Assembly: GCA_003648395.1 (NCBI GenBank) | Contig: QMPB01000139.1 | Location: 1-9,103, forward strand | Length of the DNA: 9,103 nt | DNA from: Bacteroidota bacterium | GTDB lineage: Bacteria > Bacteroidota > Bacteroidia > Bacteroidales > UBA1556 | Direction: 5' to 3' | Shown: positions 1 to 6,313 of the stretch, one piece after another | Layout of the letters: each line of letters opens with the position of its first letter | How positions within the stretch are numbered: the first letter of the stretch is position 1 | The notes under the pieces: model-generated | What the model was told of the DNA's origin: nothing | What the model saw: only the letters and a program-made list of their open reading frames with translations | The model's database searches: none | Program-made: the position numbers and the translations under genes

Positions 1-11
1 AATTAGTATTC

Positions 12-39
12 ATAACCATGGGACTTCGCCCATGGTTAT
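12..39. repeat. Perfect 11-bp inverted repeat (REP-like hairpin)
   Basis: The arms at 12-22 (ataaccatggg) and 29-39 (cccatggttat) pair perfectly around the 6-base loop acttcg. The stem is strong for such AT-rich DNA. It is followed 7 bases later by a second hairpin, so the two form a bipartite unit. From general knowledge, paired hairpins of this style are scattered between genes in Bacteroidota genomes, sometimes next to REP-associated tyrosine (IS200-like) transposases. No transposase is visible here, and the window edge hides what lies to the left. The hairpin could also act as a bidirectional terminator for an upstream gene. Confidence 0.7.
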
Positions 40-46
40 TCGTATT

Positions 47-63
47 TGACCCTTTCAGGGTCA
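47..63. repeat. Second hairpin of the bipartite unit
   Basis: The arms tgaccc (47-52) and gggtca (58-63) pair around the loop tttca, with a possible extra T-G pair at 46/64. It lies directly downstream of the 11-bp hairpin at 12-39. Whether the two are one repeat unit depends on finding the same pair elsewhere in the genome, which cannot be tested within this window. Confidence 0.6.
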
Positions 64-445
64 GTGATATACGTAGTACTCTATAATTGTAATAATAAAG
101 GCAATTTACACTGATTAGTTACATATTTTTTAATGGCTATTAATGCAGGGCAAGTGTATCTTAATAACAATTGTTAATATGTAAATAATATTACTTAAAA
201 TATATAACATTATCAGTCAATAAATTATATTCATAAAAAGTCATTGTATTTCTCTAATTATTGCATGAAAAATAATTTAAATGCGTTTGCCCTTGCCACT
301 AATGATTAAAAATCAATAATAGTTATCATTATTATTATATTTGCATTTTAAAAGTAAAGAGTTATGGGTGGGAGTAGTTTTATAAAAGCATTCTAAAGAG
401 ATATGTATATTTTAATATTTCTCTTCTTAAATAATAAATAATTTT
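64..445. other. AT-rich intergenic region upstream of glpK
   Basis: No credible coding region, RNA gene or long repeat is seen here. The stretch is very AT-rich. It contains promoter-like boxes near 261-289 (TTG, 18-base gap, TGCGTTTG) and at 336-343 (TATATTTG). The only ATG-led ORF close to glpK is 10 codons long (364-396) and has no supporting feature. No riboswitch-like or tRNA-like structure was recognised. Confidence 0.6.
336..343 (+). promoter_or_regulatory. Candidate -7 box for glpK
   Basis: TATATTTG matches the Bacteroidota -7 consensus TAnnTTTG exactly. It would place transcription start near 350 and give a leader of roughly 95 bases before the glpK ATG. No TTG/TTTG -33 box is found 17-23 bases upstream, so this is a half-match in AT-rich DNA where chance hits are common. 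The weaker pair at 261-289 has better spacing but a mismatch in the -7 box. Confidence 0.35.
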
Positions 446-1936
446 ATGGCTAAAAAATATATTCTTTCATTCGATCAAGGAACTTCAAGTTCTAGAGCTA
501 TTTTATACGATAATAATGCTAAAATTATTGGTAAAGGGCAAAGAGCATTTAGTCAGAATTATAAGTATAAAAACTGGGTAGAACAAGACCCTTGGGAGAT
601 TTACAATACACAACTACAATCTGCAAAAGATCTTCTAAAAGCATCAAAAGTTTCAGTAAGTGATATTGCAGCATTGGGAATTACAAACCAAAGGGAAACA
701 AGTATTGTTTGGGACAGAAAAACTGGTCAACCAATATATCCAGCAATTGTATGGCAGGATAAACGTACTGAAAAACAATGCTTAAAGCTTCGTAAAAAGA
801 AAGGTGATTTTATTAGAGAGAAAACAGGTTGTGTTGTTGATTCGTATTTCTCGGCTACAAAAATTCAATGGATTTTAGATCATGTAGAGGGTTCAAGAGA
901 ACGAGCTAAAAAAGGAGAACTTGCTTTTGGCACAGTAGATACTTGGATGGTTTGGAACTTAACAAAAGGAAAATCATTTATCACAGACCATTCAAATGCT
1001 TCTCGCACATTGCTTTTTAATATCAATACTCTTGATTGGGATGAAGAATTATTAGAATTGTTTGATATACCAAGAGCATTATTACCAAATTTGACAGAAA
1101 ACGCAGGAAAACTTGCCGTAGTTGATGCTAGTATTTTTGGTAATGAAATTATCATTAGTTCCCTTTTGGGAGATCAACAGGCAGCCCTATTTGGGCAAAC
1201 ATGTTTTAAGAAAGGCATGTTAAAATCAACATATGGAACAGGAAGTTTTATGTTGATGAATACTGGAACTAGTCCAAAGTATTCAGAAAACGGATTACTT
1301 ACAACTGTAGCGTGGACTATCAAAGGAAAAACACATTATGCAATTGAAGGTAATATTTTTATTGCTGGAGCCGCCATTAAATGGCTCAGAGACAATTTAG
1401 ATATTATATCTTCTGTTGATGAGAGCGAATATCTTGCTTATTCGGTAAAAGATTCAGGAGGTGTAACTGTAATTCCTGCTCTTGCAGGATTAGGTGCACC
1501 CTATTGGAACAATAATGTTCAAGGAGCAATTATAGGGCTTACTTTGGGAACGAAGAAAGAACATATTGTAAGAGCTACTCTTGAATCTTTAGCATACAGA
1601 ACTGCTGATATGCTTAACCTAATGGAAACTGAATCAGGTATTAAAATAAAATCGCTTGCTGTAGATGGAGGTGCATCAGCAAATAACTTCTTAATGCAAT
1701 ATATCTCAGATATTACTCGTATAAGTGTAGACAGACCTAGAATCATAGAAACAACTTCTCTAGGGTCAGCTTATATGGCTGGTTTAGCAATTGGGTTTTG
1801 GACTGAGAAACAATTATTAGAAATACATAAAGTAAATAAGAGCTTTAAGCCTGAAATAGAAAAAGAAGAAGCTTTAAAGTTATACTCAGAATGGACAAAA
1901 ATAGTATTCCATATTATCCAAGGCAGTAGTCTATAG
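446..1936 (+). CDS. glpK: Glycerol kinase
   Basis: Cytoplasmic FGGY-family kinase that converts glycerol and ATP to sn-glycerol 3-phosphate, feeding glycolysis and phospholipid synthesis. The 496 residues match the usual full length of about 500. Visible signatures are the N-terminal phosphate loop FDQGTSSSR (9-17), the glycerol-contact residues R83, E84, W103, Y134 and D243 by comparison with E. coli GlpK, the YGTGSF nucleotide loop (263-268) and the FGGY signature starting GLGAPYW (348-354). The ATG at 446 gives the canonical N-terminus. The E. coli fructose-1,6-bisphosphate loop (GGKGGTR) is absent. The position of the PTS-phosphorylated histidine of Gram-positive enzymes appears to be S229, within VDASIFG. 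No glpF or glpD is adjacent; the gene stands alone and converges on rnc, 34 bases away. Identity is very secure; loss of the two known control sites is inferred by eye. Confidence 0.97.
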   Translation: MAKKYILSFDQGTSSSRAILYDNNAKIIGKGQRAFSQNYKYKNWVEQDPWEIYNTQLQSAKDLLKASKVSVSDIAALGITNQRETSIVWDRKTGQPIYPAIVWQDKRTEKQCLKLRKKKGDFIREKTGCVVDSYFSATKIQWILDHVEGSRERAKKGELAFGTVDTWMVWNLTKGKSFITDHSNASRTLLFNINTLDWDEELLELFDIPRALLPNLTENAGKLAVVDASIFGNEIIISSLLGDQQAALFGQTCFKKGMLKSTYGTGSFMLMNTGTSPKYSENGLLTTVAWTIKGKTHYAIEGNIFIAGAAIKWLRDNLDIISSVDESEYLAYSVKDSGGVTVIPALAGLGAPYWNNNVQGAIIGLTLGTKKEHIVRATLESLAYRTADMLNLMETESGIKIKSLAVDGGASANNFLMQYISDITRISVDRPRIIETTSLGSAYMAGLAIGFWTEKQLLEIHKVNKSFKPEIEKEEALKLYSEWTKIVFHIIQGSSL

Positions 1937-1970
1937 ATATTTTCAATTCACTAAGAAAAAAGGAATACTC

Positions 1971-2723
1971 TTATATAACTTCTTGATTCAAAAATTCTTG
2001 TAATTTCAAATAAGCTTTTTCTGCAGCACTTTGTTCTGCTGCTTTTATTGATGAATCTTTAGTTGATGCATATAACTCACCCTCTATAAATAAGTCAATA
2101 TGATGTACATTACGAGAATTTGCGGTTTGTTCTTTAGAATGCTTAAATTCAATATTCTTTTTTTCCTTCTGCGACCATTCAATTAGGCGACTTTTATAAT
2201 TGGTTTCTGTTTTCTCTAACTCATCAATATCAATAGACAATTTATAAATTCTATTAATAATAACTTTCTGCGTAAATTTATAACCTTTATCTAAATATAC
2301 AGCTCCAATTATAGCTTCAAAAGCGTCACCATTCAAGGATTTAGGTTGACTCCCTTTGTCTTTAGTTGCTTGTATTAATTCGTTAATTCCCATTTTAACA
2401 GCAAGCTTATTAAGCTGTGCCCTACTTACCATCTTAGATCGCATTTTAGTAAGAAAACCTTCGTCTTTATATGGGAAAATTTTGAACAAATAATCAGCAA
2501 CAACGGCACTTAAAATAGCATCGCCAAGAAACTCAAGTCTTTCGTTACTATTTTTAACACCGCTCTGCAAATCTTCTGCTACAGACTTATGCCTTAAGGC
2601 TAAAGCATATAAAAAAATATTTCCGGGATAAAACCCGAAAATATTTTTTATAGAATTTGATAATTCTTTTTCTTCGTCTTTAGCGAATTTTGCTTTAATC
2701 GATCCTCTAAAGCTTAATGCCAA
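1971..2723 (-). CDS. rnc: Ribonuclease III
   Basis: Double-strand-specific endoribonuclease that processes rRNA precursors and structured RNAs in the cytoplasm. The RNase III domain (about residues 20-165) carries the signature ERLEFLGDAIL (61-71) and the acidic residues E61, E64, D68, D133 and E136. A double-stranded RNA-binding domain follows at about 173-243, ending in KAAEQSAAEKAYLKL. Length is 250 residues, near the Bacteroidota norm. The start is unusual. No ATG lies between the fabF stop and the conserved core, and the first in-frame Met codon (residue 94) falls inside the catalytic domain. TTG at 2721-2723 is the best candidate; ATT codons lie just before it. Only six bases separate it from the fabF stop, in the same frame, so translation is probably coupled. 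It is the third gene of acpP-fabF-rnc. Confidence 0.95.
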   Translation of the reverse strand: MALSFRGSIKAKFAKDEEKELSNSIKNIFGFYPGNIFLYALALRHKSVAEDLQSGVKNSNERLEFLGDAILSAVVADYLFKIFPYKDEGFLTKMRSKMVSRAQLNKLAVKMGINELIQATKDKGSQPKSLNGDAFEAIIGAVYLDKGYKFTQKVIINRIYKLSIDIDELEKTETNYKSRLIEWSQKEKKNIEFKHSKEQTANSRNVHHIDLFIEGELYASTKDSSIKAAEQSAAEKAYLKLQEFLNQEVI

Positions 2724-2729
2724 AATAAT

Positions 2730-3983
2730 TTATTTACTAAATTTTCTAAAAAGCATTGAAGCATTATGACCTCCAAAACCAAATGTATTACTAAGGGCTA
2801 CATTGATATCAGCTTTAACAGCTTTGCCAAAAACAAAGTTTATAGCATCATAATCAATGTTAGGGTCCCTCTCCTCAAAATTAATAGTAGGAGGAATAAC
2901 ACCATCATGAATAGCCATGACAGTTGCTAAGGCTTCAATAGCACCAGCAGCACCTAAAAGGTGACCTGTCATAGATTTGGTAGAATTTACATAAATTTCT
3001 TTAGCATGCTCACCAAATAAAGTCACAATAGCCTTAGGCTCTGCAATATCACCAACAGGAGTAGAAGTACCATGAGTATTGATATGATCAACATCATTAA
3101 CACTTAAACCAGCGTCAAGAATTGCATCTTTCATACTCTTAGCTGCACCTGCACCTTCAGGATGGGGAGCAGTCATATGATAAGCATCACCTGACATACC
3201 AGCACCAATTACTTCAGCATAGATATTTGCATTACGAGCAAGAGCATGTTCTAATTCTTCAAAAATTAACGATACTCCACCTTCTCCCATTACAAAACCA
3301 TCACGATTTTTATCAAAAGGTCGTGATGCCTCCGTAGGGGCTTCATTTCGAGTAGAGATAGCGTGCATTCCATTAAATCCACCCACACCAGCTTCATAAA
3401 TTGCAGCCTCACTGCCACCAGTAACAAATGCTTCAGCTTTCCCCATACGAATATAGTTAAAAGCATCAGCCATAGCATTAGATGATGATGCACAAGCAGA
3501 TACCGTAGTATAGTTTGGCCCCATAAATCCATGCTTAATTGAGATATGACCAGCTGTAATATCAGCTATCATCTTTGGGATAAAGAAAGGATTAAAACGA
3601 GGTACTTCAGTCTTAGCAAAATAAGACACTTCATCAGAGAAAGTCTTAAGTCCACCAATACCAGAGCCCCAAATAACTCCAATTCTTTCTAAATCTTCTT
3701 TTTCTAGATCTAAGCCACTATCCTTAACTGCTTGGTCAGCAGCAATAATTCCAAACTGAGCACAAGGATCGTATTTACGAGCTTCTTTTCTTTCGAAATA
3801 ATCAAGTGGATTAAAGTCTTTAACTTCACATGCAAATCTAGTTTTAAACTTCTCTGCATTAAAGTTCTTAATAGGAGCAGCGCCGCTTACCCCATTAATC
3901 ATAGCCTTCCATGTTTCAGCAAGGTTATTTCCTAATGGAGTAAGAGCTCCTATTCCTGTAACTACTACACGTCTTAATCTCAT
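2730..3983 (-). CDS. fabF: 3-oxoacyl-[acyl-carrier-protein] synthase II
   Basis: Condensing enzyme of type II fatty acid synthesis: it adds a two-carbon unit from malonyl-ACP to acyl-ACP, releasing CO2. The 417 residues make a full-length thiolase-fold KAS II. The catalytic triad is intact: nucleophile C164 in SACASSSNA, H304 in NTHGTSTPVGD and H341 in KSMTGHLLGAAGA, with K336 also conserved. The C-terminal NTFGFGGHN loop (399-407) is the usual gating segment. The ATG at 3981-3983 gives the standard MRLRRVVVTGIG start. The gene lies 19 bases downstream of acpP, which encodes its carrier, so the two are almost certainly cotranscribed. Its TAA stop is followed after two codons by the likely rnc start in the same frame. 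FabB-type activity cannot be excluded, but FabF is the normal assignment for this context. Confidence 0.97.
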   Translation of the reverse strand: MRLRRVVVTGIGALTPLGNNLAETWKAMINGVSGAAPIKNFNAEKFKTRFACEVKDFNPLDYFERKEARKYDPCAQFGIIAADQAVKDSGLDLEKEDLERIGVIWGSGIGGLKTFSDEVSYFAKTEVPRFNPFFIPKMIADITAGHISIKHGFMGPNYTTVSACASSSNAMADAFNYIRMGKAEAFVTGGSEAAIYEAGVGGFNGMHAISTRNEAPTEASRPFDKNRDGFVMGEGGVSLIFEELEHALARNANIYAEVIGAGMSGDAYHMTAPHPEGAGAAKSMKDAILDAGLSVNDVDHINTHGTSTPVGDIAEPKAIVTLFGEHAKEIYVNSTKSMTGHLLGAAGAIEALATVMAIHDGVIPPTINFEERDPNIDYDAINFVFGKAVKADINVALSNTFGFGGHNASMLFRKFSK

Positions 3984-4002
3984 TGAATGAGTTAATTAGT
4001 GT

Positions 4003-4236
4003 TTATGAATTACTTTCTATATACGAAATAGCTTCTCCAACAGTTCCAATACCTTCAGCTTTATCATCTGGAATAGCAATATTAAATTCCTTTTCGAATT
4101 CCATGATAAGCTCAACAGTATCTAAAGAGTCTGCTCCTAGGTCGTTAGTAAAACTAGCCTCTGGAGTAACTTCGTTTTCGTCAACACCTAATTTGTCAAC
4201 GATAATAGCGGTAATTCTGTTTGCAATGTCTGACAT
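4003..4236 (-). CDS. acpP: Acyl carrier protein
   Basis: Small acidic carrier (77 residues, the typical length) that holds growing acyl chains on a 4'-phosphopantetheine arm. The attachment site is S37 in the motif [10 protein letters not shown]. The four-helix pattern is recognisable, with acidic helix II after S37 ([13 protein letters not shown]) as the docking surface for partner enzymes such as FabF. The ATG at 4234-4236 gives the usual [12 protein letters not shown] N-terminus. It is the first gene of the acpP-fabF-rnc operon. A promoter candidate lies about 30 bases upstream, giving a short leader, as is common for highly expressed genes. Nothing is odd about the sequence. Confidence 0.98.
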   Translation of the reverse strand: MSDIANRITAIIVDKLGVDENEVTPEASFTNDLGADSLDTVELIMEFEKEFNIAIPDDKAEGIGTVGEAISYIESNS

Positions 4237-4264
4237 ATTATTATATTTTAAATTAAACAGTTTG

Positions 4265-4296
4265 CAAAGAAAAACCTATTCAACTGAAAAACCAAA
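4265..4296 (-). promoter_or_regulatory. Candidate promoter of acpP-fabF-rnc
   Basis: Read on the minus strand, a TTTG (4296-4293) is followed after 20 bases by TTTCTTTG (4272-4265). This matches the Bacteroidota -33 TTTG / -7 TAnnTTTG arrangement with one mismatch in the -7 box and normal spacing. Transcription would start near 4258-4261, leaving a leader of about 25 bases before the acpP ATG. It is the best two-box match I found in the window. Confidence 0.5.
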
Positions 4297-4807
4297 CTTT
4301 TTATTAAATAATTTACAAAGTCTTTTAAGTATATATCATTGATTATCTTGATATTATGATTTACAAATAATTATGAACAAAGGATATCTCTCTAAAAATC
4401 AGCACAATAAGACGTTAGATTGTTAAGTACTTGCATTATCAACATATAGTACTGTTTATCTGTATATTACAATATTTAAAAATGTAAAATAAAATGTATA
4501 AATATAAGAACTGCATTAAAAAAGCATCCTAAAAACATAATTATCGTACATAAACTATTAATTATTAATAGGATTAATTAGACTAATCTACTTTATACAA
4601 TAATAATATAAAGTTTGAACAATATAAAAAGTCTATTACTACCATAATTAGTATCTTTGCACAGTACATTAGTAACTTAATTGTAGTAATTGCTAACTAG
4701 TGTCAACAAGAAAACGTCACAAAATTAGAAACGCATATTTTGGCAATATTTTTTTGCAATTTATTATAAGAAACTATATATTAACTATTGAGTAAATAAT
4801 TATTAAA
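4297..4807. other. Long AT-rich divergent spacer
   Basis: About 510 bases between the acpP promoter candidate and the DUF1858-type gene hold no convincing protein gene on either strand. The sequence is AT-rich throughout. It contains a -7-like box at 4652-4659 and the palindrome AGTACT twice (4426-4431 and 4448-4453), too short to be convincing. No tRNA, CRISPR, IS end or riboswitch was recognised. The leader between the -7 box and the start codon at 4808 would be roughly 140 bases, long enough to hold an RNA element, but I see no clear fold. Confidence 0.55.
4652..4659 (+). promoter_or_regulatory. Candidate -7 box for the DUF1858-LOG-kinase-deaminase cluster
   Basis: TATCTTTG, followed by CA, is a perfect TAnnTTTG and has the TATCTTTGCA form that is common at Bacteroidota promoters. 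No TTG lies at the expected -33 distance (around 4628-4634), which lowers confidence. If used, transcription starts near 4665, about 140 bases before the first start codon. Confidence 0.45.
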
Positions 4808-5062
4808 ATGAAGATAGCAAAAGAAATTACGATAGAGGAGCTAATAGATGAAGTTCCTTCTTCAGTAAAATACCTCATGGATGAAGGAATAAGATGTATC
4901 GTTTGTGGAGAACCTATTTGGGGAAGTCTTGAAGAGGCAGCAGAAGAGAAAGGTTTTAAAGCCGAGGATATAGAAAGGTTTGTAAATGATTTACAAACCT
5001 TGGCTAACAATCCTTCTGATAATAAAAGCTTTGAAAAGAAGATTGATGTGGAGAAGTTATGA
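4808..5062 (+). CDS. Small DUF1858-like CxxC protein
   Basis: An 84-residue soluble protein without signal peptide or membrane segment. It resembles the DUF1858 family: an opening ITIEELIDEVPSSVKYLMDEGI helix pair, then C30-x-x-C33 in the segment RCIVCGEP, then a helix rich in Glu/Ala (LEEAAEEKGF). In that family the fold is a small helical domain whose cysteines are suggested to bind metal or take part in redox chemistry; the molecular function is not known. The tail after about residue 66 is polar and probably flexible. The ATG at 4808 is preceded by an A/T-rich stretch without a Shine-Dalgarno sequence, as is normal for the phylum. It heads the plus-strand cluster, 90 bases before the LOG gene, with a hairpin between them, so cotranscription is likely but not certain. 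Confidence 0.83.
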   Translation: MKIAKEITIEELIDEVPSSVKYLMDEGIRCIVCGEPIWGSLEEAAEEKGFKAEDIERFVNDLQTLANNPSDNKSFEKKIDVEKL

Positions 5063-5152
5063 GTTGTAAGTTAGGAATTCCCGATTACTCGGGATAAATA
5101 TGAGTTAGGAGTTGAAGTTTAAGGTAATAGTTGAGAATTAATAATATTAAAT
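5061..5152. repeat. Hairpin flanked by degenerate GAGTTAGGA-type repeats
   Basis: A hairpin with arms tcccga (5079-5084) and tcggga (5089-5094) and loop ttac sits between similar purine/T-rich pieces, gagttgtaagttagga (5061-5076) and gagttaggagttgaag (5102-5117), with further fragments up to about 5137. The composition is unlike the surrounding coding DNA and resembles low-complexity intergenic repeats that I know from many Bacteroidota genomes. There is no T-tract after the hairpin, so it is not a standard intrinsic terminator. It might still act in mRNA processing between the two flanking genes. Confidence 0.55.
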
Positions 5153-5755
5153 ATGACAATAAAAAGTATAGGAGTATTCTGTGGATCTAGTATTGGTTCT
5201 AAGAAAATATTTAGCCAAAAAGCTGAAGAACTAGGTAAATTAATGGCTGAAAAGAAAATTGACTTGATTTTTGGAGGAGGAAAAGTGGGTTTAATGGGAG
5301 TTATTGCTGACAGTACTATGTCTAAAGGAGGTAAGGCAATTGGAGTTATGCCAACTGCTCTACTAGAGAAAGAGGTTGGTCATAAAGGGCTCAATAAAAT
5401 GATTGTTGTGGATAATATGAGCGATAGGAAGAATAAGATAAATGATTTATCTAATGCTTTTATTGCAATGCCTGGTGGCTTTGGAACTCTAGATGAGGTT
5501 ATGGAGGTGCTAACTTATTTTCAATTAGGATGGAGTGAAAAACCTGTTGGCTTTTTAAATATTGGTGGTTATTATGATCCTCTCATCGCAATGTTTGATA
5601 GAATTGCTGAGGATAGATTTATGAAACCTGAACACAGACATAATGTTATTTTTGAATCAGAACCAGAAGTTTTGTTAGATGCTATTCTAAATTTCAAAGC
5701 TCTAGAAGTTGACGAAAAATGGATAGCTGAATTAAAAGAGAAAAAGACATATTGA
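5153..5755 (+). CDS. LOG-family nucleotide 5'-monophosphate phosphoribohydrolase
   Basis: Predicted cytosolic enzyme of the LOG / TIGR00730 Rossmann family, which splits the N-glycosidic bond of nucleoside 5'-monophosphates (cytokinin ribotides in plants, AMP and others in bacteria) to give the free base and ribose 5-phosphate. The family marks are all present: the N-terminal strand and FCGSS (9-13), GGGKVGLMG (41-49), MSDRK (89-93) in place of the common M-x-x-RK, and PGGFGTLDE (107-115) with catalytic E115. The 200 residues match the short LOG type rather than the long PpnN type. The ATG at 5153 gives the standard start just before the first strand. Its stop is one base before the next ATG, so it is tightly coupled to the kinase gene. 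Older annotations call such proteins 'lysine decarboxylase', which is wrong. The natural substrate here is unknown. Confidence 0.92.
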   Translation: MTIKSIGVFCGSSIGSKKIFSQKAEELGKLMAEKKIDLIFGGGKVGLMGVIADSTMSKGGKAIGVMPTALLEKEVGHKGLNKMIVVDNMSDRKNKINDLSNAFIAMPGGFGTLDEVMEVLTYFQLGWSEKPVGFLNIGGYYDPLIAMFDRIAEDRFMKPEHRHNVIFESEPEVLLDAILNFKALEVDEKWIAELKEKKTY

Positions 5756-5756
5756 T

Positions 5757-6311
5757 ATGGTAGTAATTGGAATTACAGGAACTTTAGGAGCAGGTAAAGG
5801 AACTATTGTAGAATACTTAAAAGCCAATTATAATTTCTCTCATTATTCAGTAAGAGATTATCTAATTGAAGAAATTAACAAACAAGGTTTAAAAGTGGAT
5901 AGAGATAGCATGACAATGGTAGCAAATAACCTTAGAGCTAATCATTCTCCATCATATATTACTGACCAACTGTATTTAAAAGCTATTAAAGCTAAGAAAA
6001 ACTGCATTATTGAAAGTATCAGAACACCTGGAGAAATTATTTCTTTAAAAGAAAAAACTTCTTTCTATCTTTTTGCTGTTGATGCTGACCCAAAACTTAG
6101 ATATGAGAGAATATCTTTACGTAAATCAGATACGGACTCTATTGATTATCAGACGTTTCTTGATAATGAAGCTAGAGAAATGAACACCTCTAACCCAAAT
6201 AAGCAAAACCTCTCAAAATGCATCAGTATGGCAGACTTTGTTTTCAACAATGATGGAGATATTGAAAGTCTCAACAGAGAAATTAAAAAAATCTTAACAA
6301 ATATTTTATAA
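5757..6311 (+). CDS. P-loop nucleotide kinase-like protein, probably (deoxy)nucleotide kinase
   Basis: A 184-residue P-loop protein of the adenylate-kinase / dephospho-CoA-kinase-like group. The Walker A loop is GTLGAGKGT (8-16). Further marks are S31-V-R33-D near the substrate site, a helix with VANNLR (55-60), the strand IIESIRTPGE (84-93), a lid-like RYERISLRK (115-123) and ADFVFNNDG (159-167), a late strand-loop as in CoaE-type kinases. The general pattern recalls archaeal UPF0200-type kinases. The ATG at 5757 places the P-loop at the expected distance. It follows LOG by one base and precedes dCMP deaminase by two, arguing for a role with nucleoside monophosphates, perhaps phosphorylating a deoxynucleotide. 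Dephospho-CoA kinase is an alternative, but the segment between the P-loop and the lid does not look like classical CoaE. The fold is secure; the substrate is inference only. Confidence 0.72.
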   Translation: MVVIGITGTLGAGKGTIVEYLKANYNFSHYSVRDYLIEEINKQGLKVDRDSMTMVANNLRANHSPSYITDQLYLKAIKAKKNCIIESIRTPGEIISLKEKTSFYLFAVDADPKLRYERISLRKSDTDSIDYQTFLDNEAREMNTSNPNKQNLSKCISMADFVFNNDGDIESLNREIKKILTNIL

Positions 6312-6313
6312 AT

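Noticed and set aside
364..396. 10-codon ORF (MGGSSFIKAF) as a leader peptide for glpK
   Set aside because: It is too short, with no attenuator-like structure after it and no informative codon bias.
1937..1970. Bidirectional terminator between convergent glpK and rnc
   Set aside because: No stem of useful length is present in the 34-base gap; the A-run alone is not enough.
3983..4342. 119-codon plus-strand ORF covering acpP
   Set aside because: It lies antisense to the clear acyl carrier protein gene, is Ser/Leu-rich with no recognisable motif, and is explained by the codon composition of acpP.
4426..4453. Repeated AGTACT palindromes as an operator
   Set aside because: Six-base sites in AT-rich DNA with weak flanking symmetry and no link to a promoter box.
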